Origin: Terrimonas ferruginea DSM 30193
GTDB taxonomy: Bacteria; Bacteroidota; Bacteroidia; Chitinophagales; Chitinophagaceae
Direction of reading: 5' to 3'
NCBI RefSeq assembly: GCF_000425585.1
Contig: NZ_AUDS01000014.1
Coordinates: forward strand, 124,001 to 188,000
Length of the DNA: 64,000 nt
Positions 16,513 to 25,017 of the stretch are shown in pieces (within the stretch, counting starts at the first letter, position 1; every line of letters begins with the position of its first letter). Both the position numbers and the translations under genes were made by a program. Below the pieces are notes generated by a model. That model ran no database searches, was not told the DNA's origin, and was given only the letters and a program-made list of their open reading frames with translations.

Positions 16513-17022
16513 ATGAGTCAATTTATTGTATCCGAAGCGTGTAAGATCCCCTATAAGAAAAACAAGAAAGGAGTCAAACATATTTCTAGTGAGGAAAAAC
16601 ATATATTCTGGGAAAATCACAAGAAATATTCATCGAAAAATGGTTGTTATATTTTTGCGATTCAGACAAGAGGGCTGACTCCATTTTATGTCGGAAAATC
16701 CTCACGCCATTTTTTTAAAGAGATTTTCACTGACCACAAACTTGGCAAATACAATAGCGTTCTTCACTCCTATACGCATGGAACTCCTTATATGTTTTTC
16801 GTAACGCCAGCTAACTCCAGAACCAAAATCAGTATAACCAAACTTGCTCAAATTGAAACATATCTCATTCAATCAGCTGCAAGAGCGAATGAGAATTTGG
16901 TCAACATAAAAGGAACGAGTGGGCCATCTTGGTCGATTAAAGGAGTGACTAAAAGGACAAAGGGTAGTCCGAAAAAAGCAGACACAGCATTCATAGGTAT
17001 GTTGAAAATTCAGCAATGGTAA
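16513..17022 (+). CDS. GIY-YIG-like domain protein
   Basis: 169 residues. The segment GCYIFAI...TPFYVGKSSRHFF resembles the GIY...YVG core of GIY-YIG nucleases. The conserved Arg could be R69 or R76, and a Glu follows in the helix AQIETYLIQSA where the catalytic Glu is expected. The FTDHKLGKYN stretch is also seen in small uncharacterised family members. It is 21 nt downstream of the GYF_2 gene and AT-rich. Nuclease activity is inferred from motif spacing only. No conserved defence partner is recognised. Confidence 0.6.
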   Translation: MSQFIVSEACKIPYKKNKKGVKHISSEEKHIFWENHKKYSSKNGCYIFAIQTRGLTPFYVGKSSRHFFKEIFTDHKLGKYNSVLHSYTHGTPYMFFVTPANSRTKISITKLAQIETYLIQSAARANENLVNIKGTSGPSWSIKGVTKRTKGSPKKADTAFIGMLKIQQW

Positions 17023-17176
17023 ATTGCAGGGAGCATAAATCTCGAATTAAAATTACTATACTGTATTATTTAAAAGTTTCAGGAACACCAGGATTTTTTT
17101 ATTGAAAAGAAGATAATCGCATGTAATCGAAAACTAACATCCGATACTAAATATTTTACTTCACGTCTATTGTTTC

Positions 17177-17211
17177 AAAAAAAAGCCGACCAGGTCTCCC
17201 CGATCGGCTTT
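17177..17211 (-). terminator. terminator of the GH16/PUL operon
   Basis: On the minus strand AAAGCCGA (17211-17204), a 14-nt loop, then TCGGCTTT (17189-17182) continuing into a run of Ts (down to 17177). It lies 22 nt past the stop of the last PUL gene. Confidence 0.8.
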
Positions 17212-17232
17212 AAAGTTTATTTATAAGAGCCT

Positions 17233-18444
17233 TTACACCCCCTGATAATACCTTACATAATCCACAATCAACCACTGCGGAAAATAAGTATTCGCATCCG
17301 GTGAGCCGGGCCAGTTGCCGCCCACCGCCAGGTTAAAGATCAAAAAGAATTCTTCATTAAACGGATACAATACCCCATTCAGATCGGCCTTGTTTACCGT
17401 AGAGAACAAATTACCATCTAAATACCATTTGATCTGGTCCTGCTTCCATTCCAGTGAGTATACATGAAATTCATCCGCCAGTGTGCCGGTTGACAAAGCC
17501 GTACTGCGTGAGATCTGCGTGCTCGCCGGGCCGGGGCCGAAGTGCAGCGTACCATGCGTACGGTTCGGCTCATGCCCCACCATTTCCATGATATCTATTT
17601 CGCCGCTTGTGGGCCAGCCACCATACACACTCGCCTGCGGCATCATCCAGAACGCGGGCCAGATGCCTTTACCCTTCGGCAATTTCGCACGGATGTCGAT
17701 GCGGCCAAATTTGAACATCTTTTTACCGGAGGTGAGAATTTTAGATGACGTATAGTTCCGCGTTCCAAATTGCTCTTTGTTGGCCTCGATAATGAGTTTA
17801 CCATCCTGGAAGAACAAATTCTGCGGACGGCCTGTATAGTATTCCAGTTCATTGTTTCCCCATCCACACATCGAAGGGCAGCCGTCTCCATCCTGGTTGC
17901 TCCAGGCCGTTGCATCCAGCGCCCCGTTATTAAATTCATTCGACCAGGCCAGCGTAAAGCCTGCATAACTCGTAGGTGCGTCGTAACCGTTATTGTTAAA
18001 CGGTACTTTGGTGTCGTCATTTTTTATCGTCACGGTGGCCTGCGCTCTTACCAGCACCACATTCGACGGATCGTTCAGTGTTACCGTCAGCATGTCGTCG
18101 CCTTCTTTGATATCGTCGGCTACTACGCTCAGCGCAATGTTTTTGGTCCGTTCTCCCGCAGCAAATTGCAGGGTGCCGTTCAAAGCCGTGTAGTCCTCTC
18201 CTGCTTTGGCGGTGCCGTCTGTTGTGGCATATTTTACGGTCACGGCATTTTTGGGTTCGCGGTCGAGTGTCACCTGTATATTAAAGGTGGTTGTACCGCC
18301 GTTGCCTTCAAATAAAGTCACGTCTTCTACCGTGAGGTTGGGATGCGGATCGGGTGCATTGTCTCCACCACTTTTTTTACAGGCGCTTACCATTACCAAT
18401 GATAACATCGCCGCTCCGGTCAGTTTATTGATATACGCGTACAT
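17233..18444 (-). CDS. glycoside hydrolase family 16 lipoprotein with Calx-beta domain
   Basis: 403 residues. A lipoprotein signal (lipobox MVSAC, C22) is followed by a Calx-beta domain (about 36-145, YATTDGTAKAGEDYTALNGT) and a GH16 catalytic domain to the end. The catalytic signature GEIDIME is intact (nucleophile and acid/base Glu in ExDxxE). GH16 enzymes of this type cleave beta-1,3 or beta-1,3/1,4-glucans such as laminarin. The signal suggests anchoring at the cell surface. Its start overlaps the end of the upstream GH16 gene by 20 nt, so the two are translationally coupled. Last gene of the PUL operon. Confidence 0.93.
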   Translation of the reverse strand: MYAYINKLTGAAMLSLVMVSACKKSGGDNAPDPHPNLTVEDVTLFEGNGGTTTFNIQVTLDREPKNAVTVKYATTDGTAKAGEDYTALNGTLQFAAGERTKNIALSVVADDIKEGDDMLTVTLNDPSNVVLVRAQATVTIKNDDTKVPFNNNGYDAPTSYAGFTLAWSNEFNNGALDATAWSNQDGDGCPSMCGWGNNELEYYTGRPQNLFFQDGKLIIEANKEQFGTRNYTSSKILTSGKKMFKFGRIDIRAKLPKGKGIWPAFWMMPQASVYGGWPTSGEIDIMEMVGHEPNRTHGTLHFGPGPASTQISRSTALSTGTLADEFHVYSLEWKQDQIKWYLDGNLFSTVNKADLNGVLYPFNEEFFLIFNLAVGGNWPGSPDANTYFPQWLIVDYVRYYQGV

Positions 18445-19198
18445 AGTCTACTTCCATTTTTTGTGGAAAAATGCTATCGTCTATTCCTTCCTTTCCGCCC
18501 CAGTTGCCGCCTACCGCTACATTGAGCAGCAAGTGGAATCGCTGGTCGAAAGGCCATTCGTTGAATGTTTTCTTTTCGTTTACAAATTCATAGTACAGGT
18601 TGTCGTCCACACCCATGCGAATCTTATCCGGTGTCCATTCCATCACGTATACGTGAAAGCCGTCCGTTACTTCCGGCTTGGCTATGCCTCCCGGTTTGTG
18701 CGTACCGATCGCATGGTTATAGGTACCGGTATGTACGGTGCTGAACAAAGAATCCGGCAGGTAACCTACATATTCCATGATATCGATCTCCCCGCTCTCC
18801 GGCCAGCCACCGTATTTCCAGTCGGTAGGCAACATCCAGATCGCCGGCCAGATACCACGGCCTTTCGGCAGTTTGGCTCTTACTTCGATGCGCCCGTATT
18901 TCCAGTCGCCTTTGTATTTCGACAACACGCGTGCGGAAGTATACTTGTTGCCTTTGTACTCTTCCTTGTTCACATGTATAGTGAGCAATCCATTGCCGAC
19001 TGAAACGTTGGCGGGACGGGCATCGGTGTAATATTGTTTTTCATTATTACCCCACCCATGTCCGCCGGTATCGTAGCTCCAGCGTGTCGTATCCGGCATG
19101 CCTGTATAATTGAATTCATCGGCCCATACCAGTTTCCTGTTCTGCGCCGTCACCGCCCAGCTCAACAGGCAGCTTACTAAAATTAATACTCCTCTCAT
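18425..19198 (-). CDS. glycoside hydrolase family 16 (laminarinase-like)
   Basis: I chose ATG 19198, which gives a 257-residue protein with a Sec signal (MRGVLILVSCLLSWAVTAQ); the longer frame to 19267 adds a charged, non-signal extension. The remainder is one GH16 domain: LVWADEFNYTG near the N-terminus and the catalytic GGWPESGEIDIMEYVG with intact ExDxxE. It has no lipobox, so it is probably periplasmic or released, unlike the next enzyme. Together they suggest sequential attack on one beta-glucan. A terminator-like hairpin precedes the gene. Confidence 0.93.
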   Translation of the reverse strand: MRGVLILVSCLLSWAVTAQNRKLVWADEFNYTGMPDTTRWSYDTGGHGWGNNEKQYYTDARPANVSVGNGLLTIHVNKEEYKGNKYTSARVLSKYKGDWKYGRIEVRAKLPKGRGIWPAIWMLPTDWKYGGWPESGEIDIMEYVGYLPDSLFSTVHTGTYNHAIGTHKPGGIAKPEVTDGFHVYVMEWTPDKIRMGVDDNLYYEFVNEKKTFNEWPFDQRFHLLLNVAVGGNWGGKEGIDDSIFPQKMEVDYVRVYQ

Positions 19199-19222
19199 AA
19201 TTTTCTCTGCTTCATTGATCTT

Positions 19223-19263
19223 AAAAAAAGGGCGGGCTTGTTTAACCCTAATTCGCCCGCCCT
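19223..19263 (-). terminator. intra-operon terminator between SGBP and GH16 genes
   Basis: On the minus strand AGGGCGGGC (19263-19255), a 17-nt loop and GCCCGCCCT (19237-19229), then a run of Ts (to 19223). It lies between the glycan-binding lipoprotein gene and the GH16 genes and should cause partial termination there. Confidence 0.75.
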
Positions 19264-19300
19264 GCACTCACTGCTTGTCGTGCTTGCTTAACGTTCTTTA

Positions 19301-20188
19301 TTATTCGGGTACAAAATGGAATTCCCATGTACCCCAGTCGTAGTTTTTACGCAATACCAGTTCGGTTGCTGAATAAGAAAGCACATCATAGGTGATGCTT
19401 GCTTCGGGACCGTTGGTGGTACCATTGTCGCCAGCTTTGTAGATGCCGAGGAATGCGCCGGTGCCTGTTACTCTTATTTTGCTGTTGCCGATTACGGAGA
19501 AACTGTGTGTGCCCGAGCCCCATGCGCGGTATTGCGGAGCAATGTCATTGATCGGGTGACAGCCGATGGCCACTCCGATATTGTTTGGCCACGGTGCACC
19601 ATTTTCATCTTCCACCCAGATATCACCCTGGTTATCGAACCGGTATACAGAGCCAACGGCCGTAAAGATGAACCGGTCGTTGAACGTACAGGGACGTGCC
19701 GCCACATCACTTGCCGGATTCTCCCACCATATTTGTGTGAGTCCGGGAGGACCTACACGCAGCGCTGCTGCCGTTGGTTTGAGTTTCCAGGTTTTGGTAG
19801 CACAACCTGTCAGTACAGCTTTCAATCCCACACATCCGTTGGGATCATCTGCCGCTACGGTTACCGATTGAGAAGCAGAGTCGATACCACCCTGCCCCAT
19901 CGCCAGCAATTTGATCGTGTACGATCCCGCTGAAGGGAAGTAGGCCGTATCCACCGCTTTGCCGAATCTTGTTCCGCTGCCGTCACCATTGTCCCAACGC
20001 CATTGCGTGGTATGGGATGAGGTGCTCGTTAACAGGTAACGGTTCACCATGCCGGGAATGGGAGTGGCAGTGAAGGAGGCGTCCGGCAAGGCACCGAGTT
20101 CTTTATTTTGTTCGTCGGGACTGCACCCGGTAATCACCAGTGCTGCTATGCCCGCGAGAAAGAATATTTTTTTCATATACGCTGTCAT
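19301..20188 (-). CDS. PKD-domain surface glycan-binding lipoprotein
   Basis: 295 residues; ATG 20176 (MKKIFFL...) is an equally good start. Lipoprotein signal with lipobox VITGC. A PKD domain follows (about 35-110, WRWDNGDGSGTRFG and AGSYTIKLLA). The rest contains CATKTWKLKP and a Trp-rich stretch (QIWWENP) and ends WGTWEFHFVPE. This layout, placed directly after SusD, is that of the SusE-position surface glycan-binding proteins in beta-glucan PULs. It should hold the polysaccharide at the cell surface for SusC/D and the GH16 enzymes. Confidence 0.85.
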   Translation of the reverse strand: MTAYMKKIFFLAGIAALVITGCSPDEQNKELGALPDASFTATPIPGMVNRYLLTSTSSHTTQWRWDNGDGSGTRFGKAVDTAYFPSAGSYTIKLLAMGQGGIDSASQSVTVAADDPNGCVGLKAVLTGCATKTWKLKPTAAALRVGPPGLTQIWWENPASDVAARPCTFNDRFIFTAVGSVYRFDNQGDIWVEDENGAPWPNNIGVAIGCHPINDIAPQYRAWGSGTHSFSVIGNSKIRVTGTGAFLGIYKAGDNGTTNGPEASITYDVLSYSATELVLRKNYDWGTWEFHFVPE

Positions 20189-20194
20189 TTAAGA

Positions 20195-21730
20195 TTAATA
20201 GCCAGGGTTTTGTTTCAGGTTACCTTGTGAGATATCGATCTCTGATTGCGGTATCGGCAATATTTCGTTTTTGCCGCTTGTGAATCCTTTTGATCCCAAC
20301 ACGGTTGCCGCTCTGTTGGTACGGATCAGGTCAAAGAAGCGATGTCCTTCAGTAGCCAGTTCAAGCTGCCTTTCTTTGTAAACATTATCCAGTGTAACCG
20401 CTACGGCAGGCAAACCGACCCGGCTGCGTACACCTACAAATCCGGTACGGCCATTCAGCAGGTCTCCGGCTCTTGTGGTGCTGCCGCCGCTGCGCAGCAA
20501 ACATTCGGCTTCCATCAGGTAAGTATCGGCCAGGCGTATCTCAATTTCATTATACGGCCAGTTCAATTCTGCCGTACCCACCGCCGAGCGGAAGGATTGC
20601 ATCGGTGCATATTTTTTAATGAAGTAGTCGGTGTTTTGGTAACGCGCATTGTAGGTGGCACCATTTGCGCGTAAAGCTGCACCATCGATGATCGTGTATT
20701 GAAAACGCGGGTCGCCCTGCATGGCCGTCACCAGGTCGAGTGAAATCGGTGCAAAGCCCCAGCCTGCCGAATAAGTAGATCCGGCATAACCATCCATGCC
20801 GATGAATTGTGGAGCCACATTGCCTTCACCGCCATTGATCCATCCCCAGTCGCCCCATGCTGCTGCATTAGAGTGCGGAATTTCCCAGATCGATTCCGAA
20901 CTGAAGCGATTATCAGGACGGAATATATCGCCGTAGTTAGGCAGCAATGAATAGTTAGGCGCCGTGTTTACTTCGTTGAACAAGGTAGCCGCCTCGGCCA
21001 TGCGTGCATTGTTGTTTTGAAACAGGATCACTTTTCCCAACAATGCTTTTGCACCATTTTTTGAAATGCGTCCGTTTTCCGATACCGGGATAGTCAGCGG
21101 CAAATCGGTGATGGCTTCTCTCAGATCTTTTTCGATTTGCGTCCATACTGCTGCAGGTTCTGCCTGTGTTTGTTTATACAGATCGGCAGTAGGAATATTG
21201 GCAATGATCAAAGGAATGTGACCAAACCAGCGGATAAGATCAAAGTAAAAATAAGCGCGCAACGCTTTGGCTTCCGCCGTTACTCTTGCACGAAAGTTTG
21301 TACCGAGCGAAGTAGAGTTTTCAATTTTTGACAAGATCAGGTTCGCCCTGTATATACCGGTATAACTTTTAGACCAGAGTCCGACCTGCGGACCGATAAA
21401 AGAGGTCATGGTAAAGTTATCATACGATACCCAACCCGGTTGGTCTGATGCATCACTGCCGCCGGCATGCGCTTCATCAGAAGCTACGGACAGCAATGGC
21501 ATCTTCATGGTATACCCGCCGGATGTGCCCCATTGCATTACATCGTACACGGCAATGAGTCCCTGGTACACCTGTTCTTCATTTTTATAAAAGTTATCTT
21601 CCAGATCCGACCCTCTCGGTTCCAGTTCGAGGAAGCTTTTGCTGCAGGAGCTCAGTGTAAGAGCTGCCGCTGCCAATACCACTCCGAAATATTTTGTTAT
21701 GTTACGTTTCATACCAGTTGTTTTTTTCAT
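20195..21730 (-). CDS. susD: SusD/RagB-family nutrient-binding lipoprotein
   Basis: 511 residues; ATG 21712 (MKRNITKYFG) is an alternative start. Lipobox LTLSSC, then the SusD hallmarks: FLELEPRGS at the mature N-terminus; TPR-like helices (RANLILSKIE, EAKALRAYFYFDLIRWFG); and the C-terminal signature RQLELATEGHRFFDLIRTN followed by KNEILPIPQSEI near the end. SusD caps the SusC barrel and hands it glycan. It begins directly at the end of the SusC gene. Confidence 0.95.
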   Translation of the reverse strand: MKKTTGMKRNITKYFGVVLAAAALTLSSCSKSFLELEPRGSDLEDNFYKNEEQVYQGLIAVYDVMQWGTSGGYTMKMPLLSVASDEAHAGGSDASDQPGWVSYDNFTMTSFIGPQVGLWSKSYTGIYRANLILSKIENSTSLGTNFRARVTAEAKALRAYFYFDLIRWFGHIPLIIANIPTADLYKQTQAEPAAVWTQIEKDLREAITDLPLTIPVSENGRISKNGAKALLGKVILFQNNNARMAEAATLFNEVNTAPNYSLLPNYGDIFRPDNRFSSESIWEIPHSNAAAWGDWGWINGGEGNVAPQFIGMDGYAGSTYSAGWGFAPISLDLVTAMQGDPRFQYTIIDGAALRANGATYNARYQNTDYFIKKYAPMQSFRSAVGTAELNWPYNEIEIRLADTYLMEAECLLRSGGSTTRAGDLLNGRTGFVGVRSRVGLPAVAVTLDNVYKERQLELATEGHRFFDLIRTNRAATVLGSKGFTSGKNEILPIPQSEIDISQGNLKQNPGY

Positions 21731-24700
21731 TTAAAAACCAATGTTGATACCTGCCATCAATGCACGTGGCTGCGGATAGATACCGCGGTCGATGCCATTG
21801 CTGCTGCCGATCTCCGGATCGAAGCCGGTGTATTTGGTAAACGTGAGCAGGTTATTACCCATCACATATACACGCACTTTACTCAAACCTACACGGGTGA
21901 GCCATTGATTAGGCAGTGTATAACCGATCTGCAATGTTTTGATGCGGAAATAAGATCCGTCTTTGATGAAAAAGTCGGAAGCGGTACTGAAATTTTTATT
22001 GGGATCACCATCTACTAATCTTGGGAAATAGTTGGAGGTTCCTTCACCGATCCAGCGGCCGAGTGCTTCGGTAGTATAGTTGGAAGTAGGCAGGTCGAAA
22101 CGGCGGATCGCCTGGAACACATCAGCTCCTGCTACACCCTGGCCAAATACCGTGAAGTCAAATCCTTTGTATTCGGCACTGATCGTAAAGCCATAACTCC
22201 AGTCAGGAGTAGGGTTACCAATCATCGTGCGGTCGTTGGGATCGATCACGCCATCACCATTATAGTCTACAAAGCGGATATCACCAGGGCTTGCGTTGGG
22301 TTGCAGCTTGATACCATCTTTGTTTACGTAGTTGTTTACGTCATCCCAGTTCTGGAACAGACCGTCTGTTTTGAATCCGAAGAAATAATCCAGCGGGCGT
22401 CCCACGGTTGTGCGGGCAATCTCCAGTCCCTGCGGGCTGAAGGTCTGACGGTTGGCCAGGTAATCCAGGTCATCGGTGATGAAGGTCACTTTGTTGCGCA
22501 GTGAGGCTACGTTGCCCGATACGCTCAGGTTCACTTTGCCTAACTGGCGGCGATAACCGAGTTCGAGTTCTATGCCTTTATTTTCCATAGAGGCGATGTT
22601 CTTGATGGGACCGGTGTTACCTACATACATTGGCACATTCACGCGCTGCAGCATGTTGGTGGTCTTTTTGTTGAACCAGTCGAAGCTCACATTGAAGTAT
22701 TTGAAAATAGTAGCGTCGAATCCGATATCGGTCTGCGAAGTTTCTTCCCATTGCAGATCCGCATTGGGAATCGCGTTGGGGCTGAAACCTGTGATCAGTT
22801 GGCCATTCAGTGTGTAGTTGCGGCCACCACTTACGGTTGACAGGTACGCAAAGTTCTCGATACGGTCGTTACCATTCACGCCATAAGAAGCGCGGAGTTT
22901 CAGGAAGCTGATCTTGTCTGTTTGCGGGAAGAAAGATTCGCTTGAAGCGATCCAGCCGGCAGACACGGACGGGAACATACCAAACTTCTTGTTGCTGCCG
23001 AAACGGGAAGAACCATCGCGGCGCAGGATCGCCGTCAGCATATAACGCTGATCATAGTTATAGATCAAACGGCCAAACATGGAAGCCAGTCTGTTCTCAT
23101 ATTCATAACCACCGCTGAACTGATTTTCAGCAGGCACTACGAAGTTCATGGAAGCATCTTCGATACGTGTAACGGGAATACCTTTCTTGGTATTCTTGTT
23201 GCCCTCACCTTTATTTTTCTGAGCGGATGTACCGGCCAGCAGGGTGAACGAATGGCGGTCGATGCTGCGCTGATAAGAGAGTGTATTTTCCCACAGGTAA
23301 AATAATCCTCTGTTATTATTACGTGTGTAATCGTTCAGTGTGATGTTCTGGTTGATGGAGTTCAGGTAGAACAGCGGTTGAAAACTTGCATCGCCCCAGA
23401 AAGCCAGGTCGGCGCCGATGCTGGAACGGAATTTCAATCCCTGTATCAATTCAATCTCCGTAAACACATTGGCAACGATCTTGTCGGACCAGCCATAACC
23501 CTGTGCCACTTTCACGGCAGCCAGCGGGTTCAGGATTTCCGATCCGATGTATTTGGAAATACCATAAGGATTGCCTTTGTCATCCCGCACGATAAACGGA
23601 CTTGTGCTAAGGCCATTATAAGGAGCCTGCGACAGTATAGCAGGGTCTGTTTCGATTACAGGCGTAAGCGGGTCCATATTAATAGCACGGTTCAGCGGCG
23701 TACCATATTCGCTGTTGGTGCCCACACCTACCGAGCGGATATGCGTGTAACCAACATTGTTGCCAAACGTAATGCGTTTGCTGATCTGGTGTGTGGCATT
23801 GAAGCGTGCGGTGAAACGCTGAAACTTCGAATTGGAAGAAGTAACGATCCCTTCCTGGTCGAGATAACCGAAGGAACCGAAATAAGAAGATTTGTCGCCC
23901 GAACCGGAGATGCTTAATTCATGGTTCTGAATGCGTGCGTTGTCGTTGAAAACGGCTTTCTGCCAATCGGTGCCTTCACCGAGTGCGGCAGGGTCGTTGA
24001 ACATGATCGGTTTGTTGCCGTTGACGCGCATTTCATTCATCAGTGTGGCGTACTCGCGGGCATTCAGCAAATCCAGTTTACGCCAGGGCGCCTGGGTGCC
24101 TACGTAGCCGTTGTAATTAACACTGATGCGACCCTGACGGCCTTTTTTGGTAGTGATGAGGATTACACCGTTGGATCCCTGCGTACCATATATAGCGGCG
24201 GAAGCCGCGTCTTTAAGTACGTCGATGGATTCGATGTCGGACTGGTTGAGGTACTCGATACCTCCGTTGATCACGATCCCGTCCACTACATAAATAGGGT
24301 CGGTGGTGGCGGTAAGACTGGACGCACCGCGGATCCGCACTTTGGCAGACTCGCCGGGCTGTCCGGAATTGGCCGTTACCTGCACGCCGGCGATACGTCC
24401 CTGGAGGGATTGCTCCACGCGGAACACAGGCATGTTTTCCAGGTCGCTGGCTTTTACGCTCGAGATGGCGCCGGTCAGGTCGCGGCGTTTCTGCGTACCA
24501 TAACCTACCACCACGATCTCGTCGAGGTCGCCGGCCTGGAGCTGCAGCTCGAAATTGTAATTACCTGAAGTTTTGATTAATTCCTCCCGGCTGATCGAGC
24601 CCGCGTAAGAAACAACGATCTGGCTGCCCGCCGGTACAGTTAAGGAGTAGAAGCCTTTACTATCAGTCATGGTGGAAGGCGTGCCACCTTTAACAGCTAC

Positions 24701-24829
24701 CGTGGCTCCGTTGAGCACCTCTCCGGTTGACATGGCAGTCACTTTTCCGGTGATCTGAAGGTTCTGGCTCTGTGCAGTGAGAAAAAAAAGGAGAAAGGTC
24801 CCGAGGGACAGTACAATTTTCCATTTCAT
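21731..24829 (-). CDS. susC: SusC/RagA-family TonB-dependent transporter
   Basis: I chose ATG 24829, which gives a proper signal peptide (MKWKIVLSLGTFLLFFLTAQS); a longer frame to 24889 adds 20 residues with no signal character. Order: signal; carboxypeptidase-like regulatory domain (about 24-105); the DEIVVVGYGTQKRRDLTGA junction; plug domain with YVVDGIVINGG and NGVILITTKKG; and a large 22-strand type barrel ending in INIGF. It imports oligosaccharides through the outer membrane using TonB energy. First gene of the minus-strand PUL operon; candidate regulator boxes lie at 24913-24975. Confidence 0.96.
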   Translation of the reverse strand: MKWKIVLSLGTFLLFFLTAQSQNLQITGKVTAMSTGEVLNGATVAVKGGTPSTMTDSKGFYSLTVPAGSQIVVSYAGSISREELIKTSGNYNFELQLQAGDLDEIVVVGYGTQKRRDLTGAISSVKASDLENMPVFRVEQSLQGRIAGVQVTANSGQPGESAKVRIRGASSLTATTDPIYVVDGIVINGGIEYLNQSDIESIDVLKDAASAAIYGTQGSNGVILITTKKGRQGRISVNYNGYVGTQAPWRKLDLLNAREYATLMNEMRVNGNKPIMFNDPAALGEGTDWQKAVFNDNARIQNHELSISGSGDKSSYFGSFGYLDQEGIVTSSNSKFQRFTARFNATHQISKRITFGNNVGYTHIRSVGVGTNSEYGTPLNRAINMDPLTPVIETDPAILSQAPYNGLSTSPFIVRDDKGNPYGISKYIGSEILNPLAAVKVAQGYGWSDKIVANVFTEIELIQGLKFRSSIGADLAFWGDASFQPLFYLNSINQNITLNDYTRNNNRGLFYLWENTLSYQRSIDRHSFTLLAGTSAQKNKGEGNKNTKKGIPVTRIEDASMNFVVPAENQFSGGYEYENRLASMFGRLIYNYDQRYMLTAILRRDGSSRFGSNKKFGMFPSVSAGWIASSESFFPQTDKISFLKLRASYGVNGNDRIENFAYLSTVSGGRNYTLNGQLITGFSPNAIPNADLQWEETSQTDIGFDATIFKYFNVSFDWFNKKTTNMLQRVNVPMYVGNTGPIKNIASMENKGIELELGYRRQLGKVNLSVSGNVASLRNKVTFITDDLDYLANRQTFSPQGLEIARTTVGRPLDYFFGFKTDGLFQNWDDVNNYVNKDGIKLQPNASPGDIRFVDYNGDGVIDPNDRTMIGNPTPDWSYGFTISAEYKGFDFTVFGQGVAGADVFQAIRRFDLPTSNYTTEALGRWIGEGTSNYFPRLVDGDPNKNFSTASDFFIKDGSYFRIKTLQIGYTLPNQWLTRVGLSKVRVYVMGNNLLTFTKYTGFDPEIGSSNGIDRGIYPQPRALMAGINIGF

Positions 24830-24912
24830 ATGCAAGCGTTTAGGTTTGTGTGCCCGAAGGCAAAAGCAAGTAGTTAAAATTAGGCTCATCGACCCCCGAA
24901 GGCTAATTTTCG

Positions 24913-24976
24913 ACTACATCAACACTACATCATGTCGCAAACGACCCATTTTTACACCCCAACAACACTACATCAT
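24913..24976. promoter_or_regulatory. three ACTACATCA boxes between SusC and its regulator
   Basis: ACTACATCA occurs at 24913-24921, 24924-24932 and 24967-24975. The last two lie in a longer exact repeat CAACACTACATCAT (24920-24933 and 24963-24976). Spacings of 11 and 43 nt place all copies on roughly the same DNA face. Position suggests binding by the divergent Y_Y_Y/LuxR regulator. Inferred, not shown. Confidence 0.5.
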
Positions 24977-25017
24977 TGCGGTTTTTTGCTTACATTCGGT
25001 GTACTTGTCCGGAAAAC

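Noticed and set aside
16513-17022. GIY-YIG-like protein as a homing endonuclease of an intron
   Set aside because: No intron or intein context; it is a free-standing gene in a short co-directional cluster.
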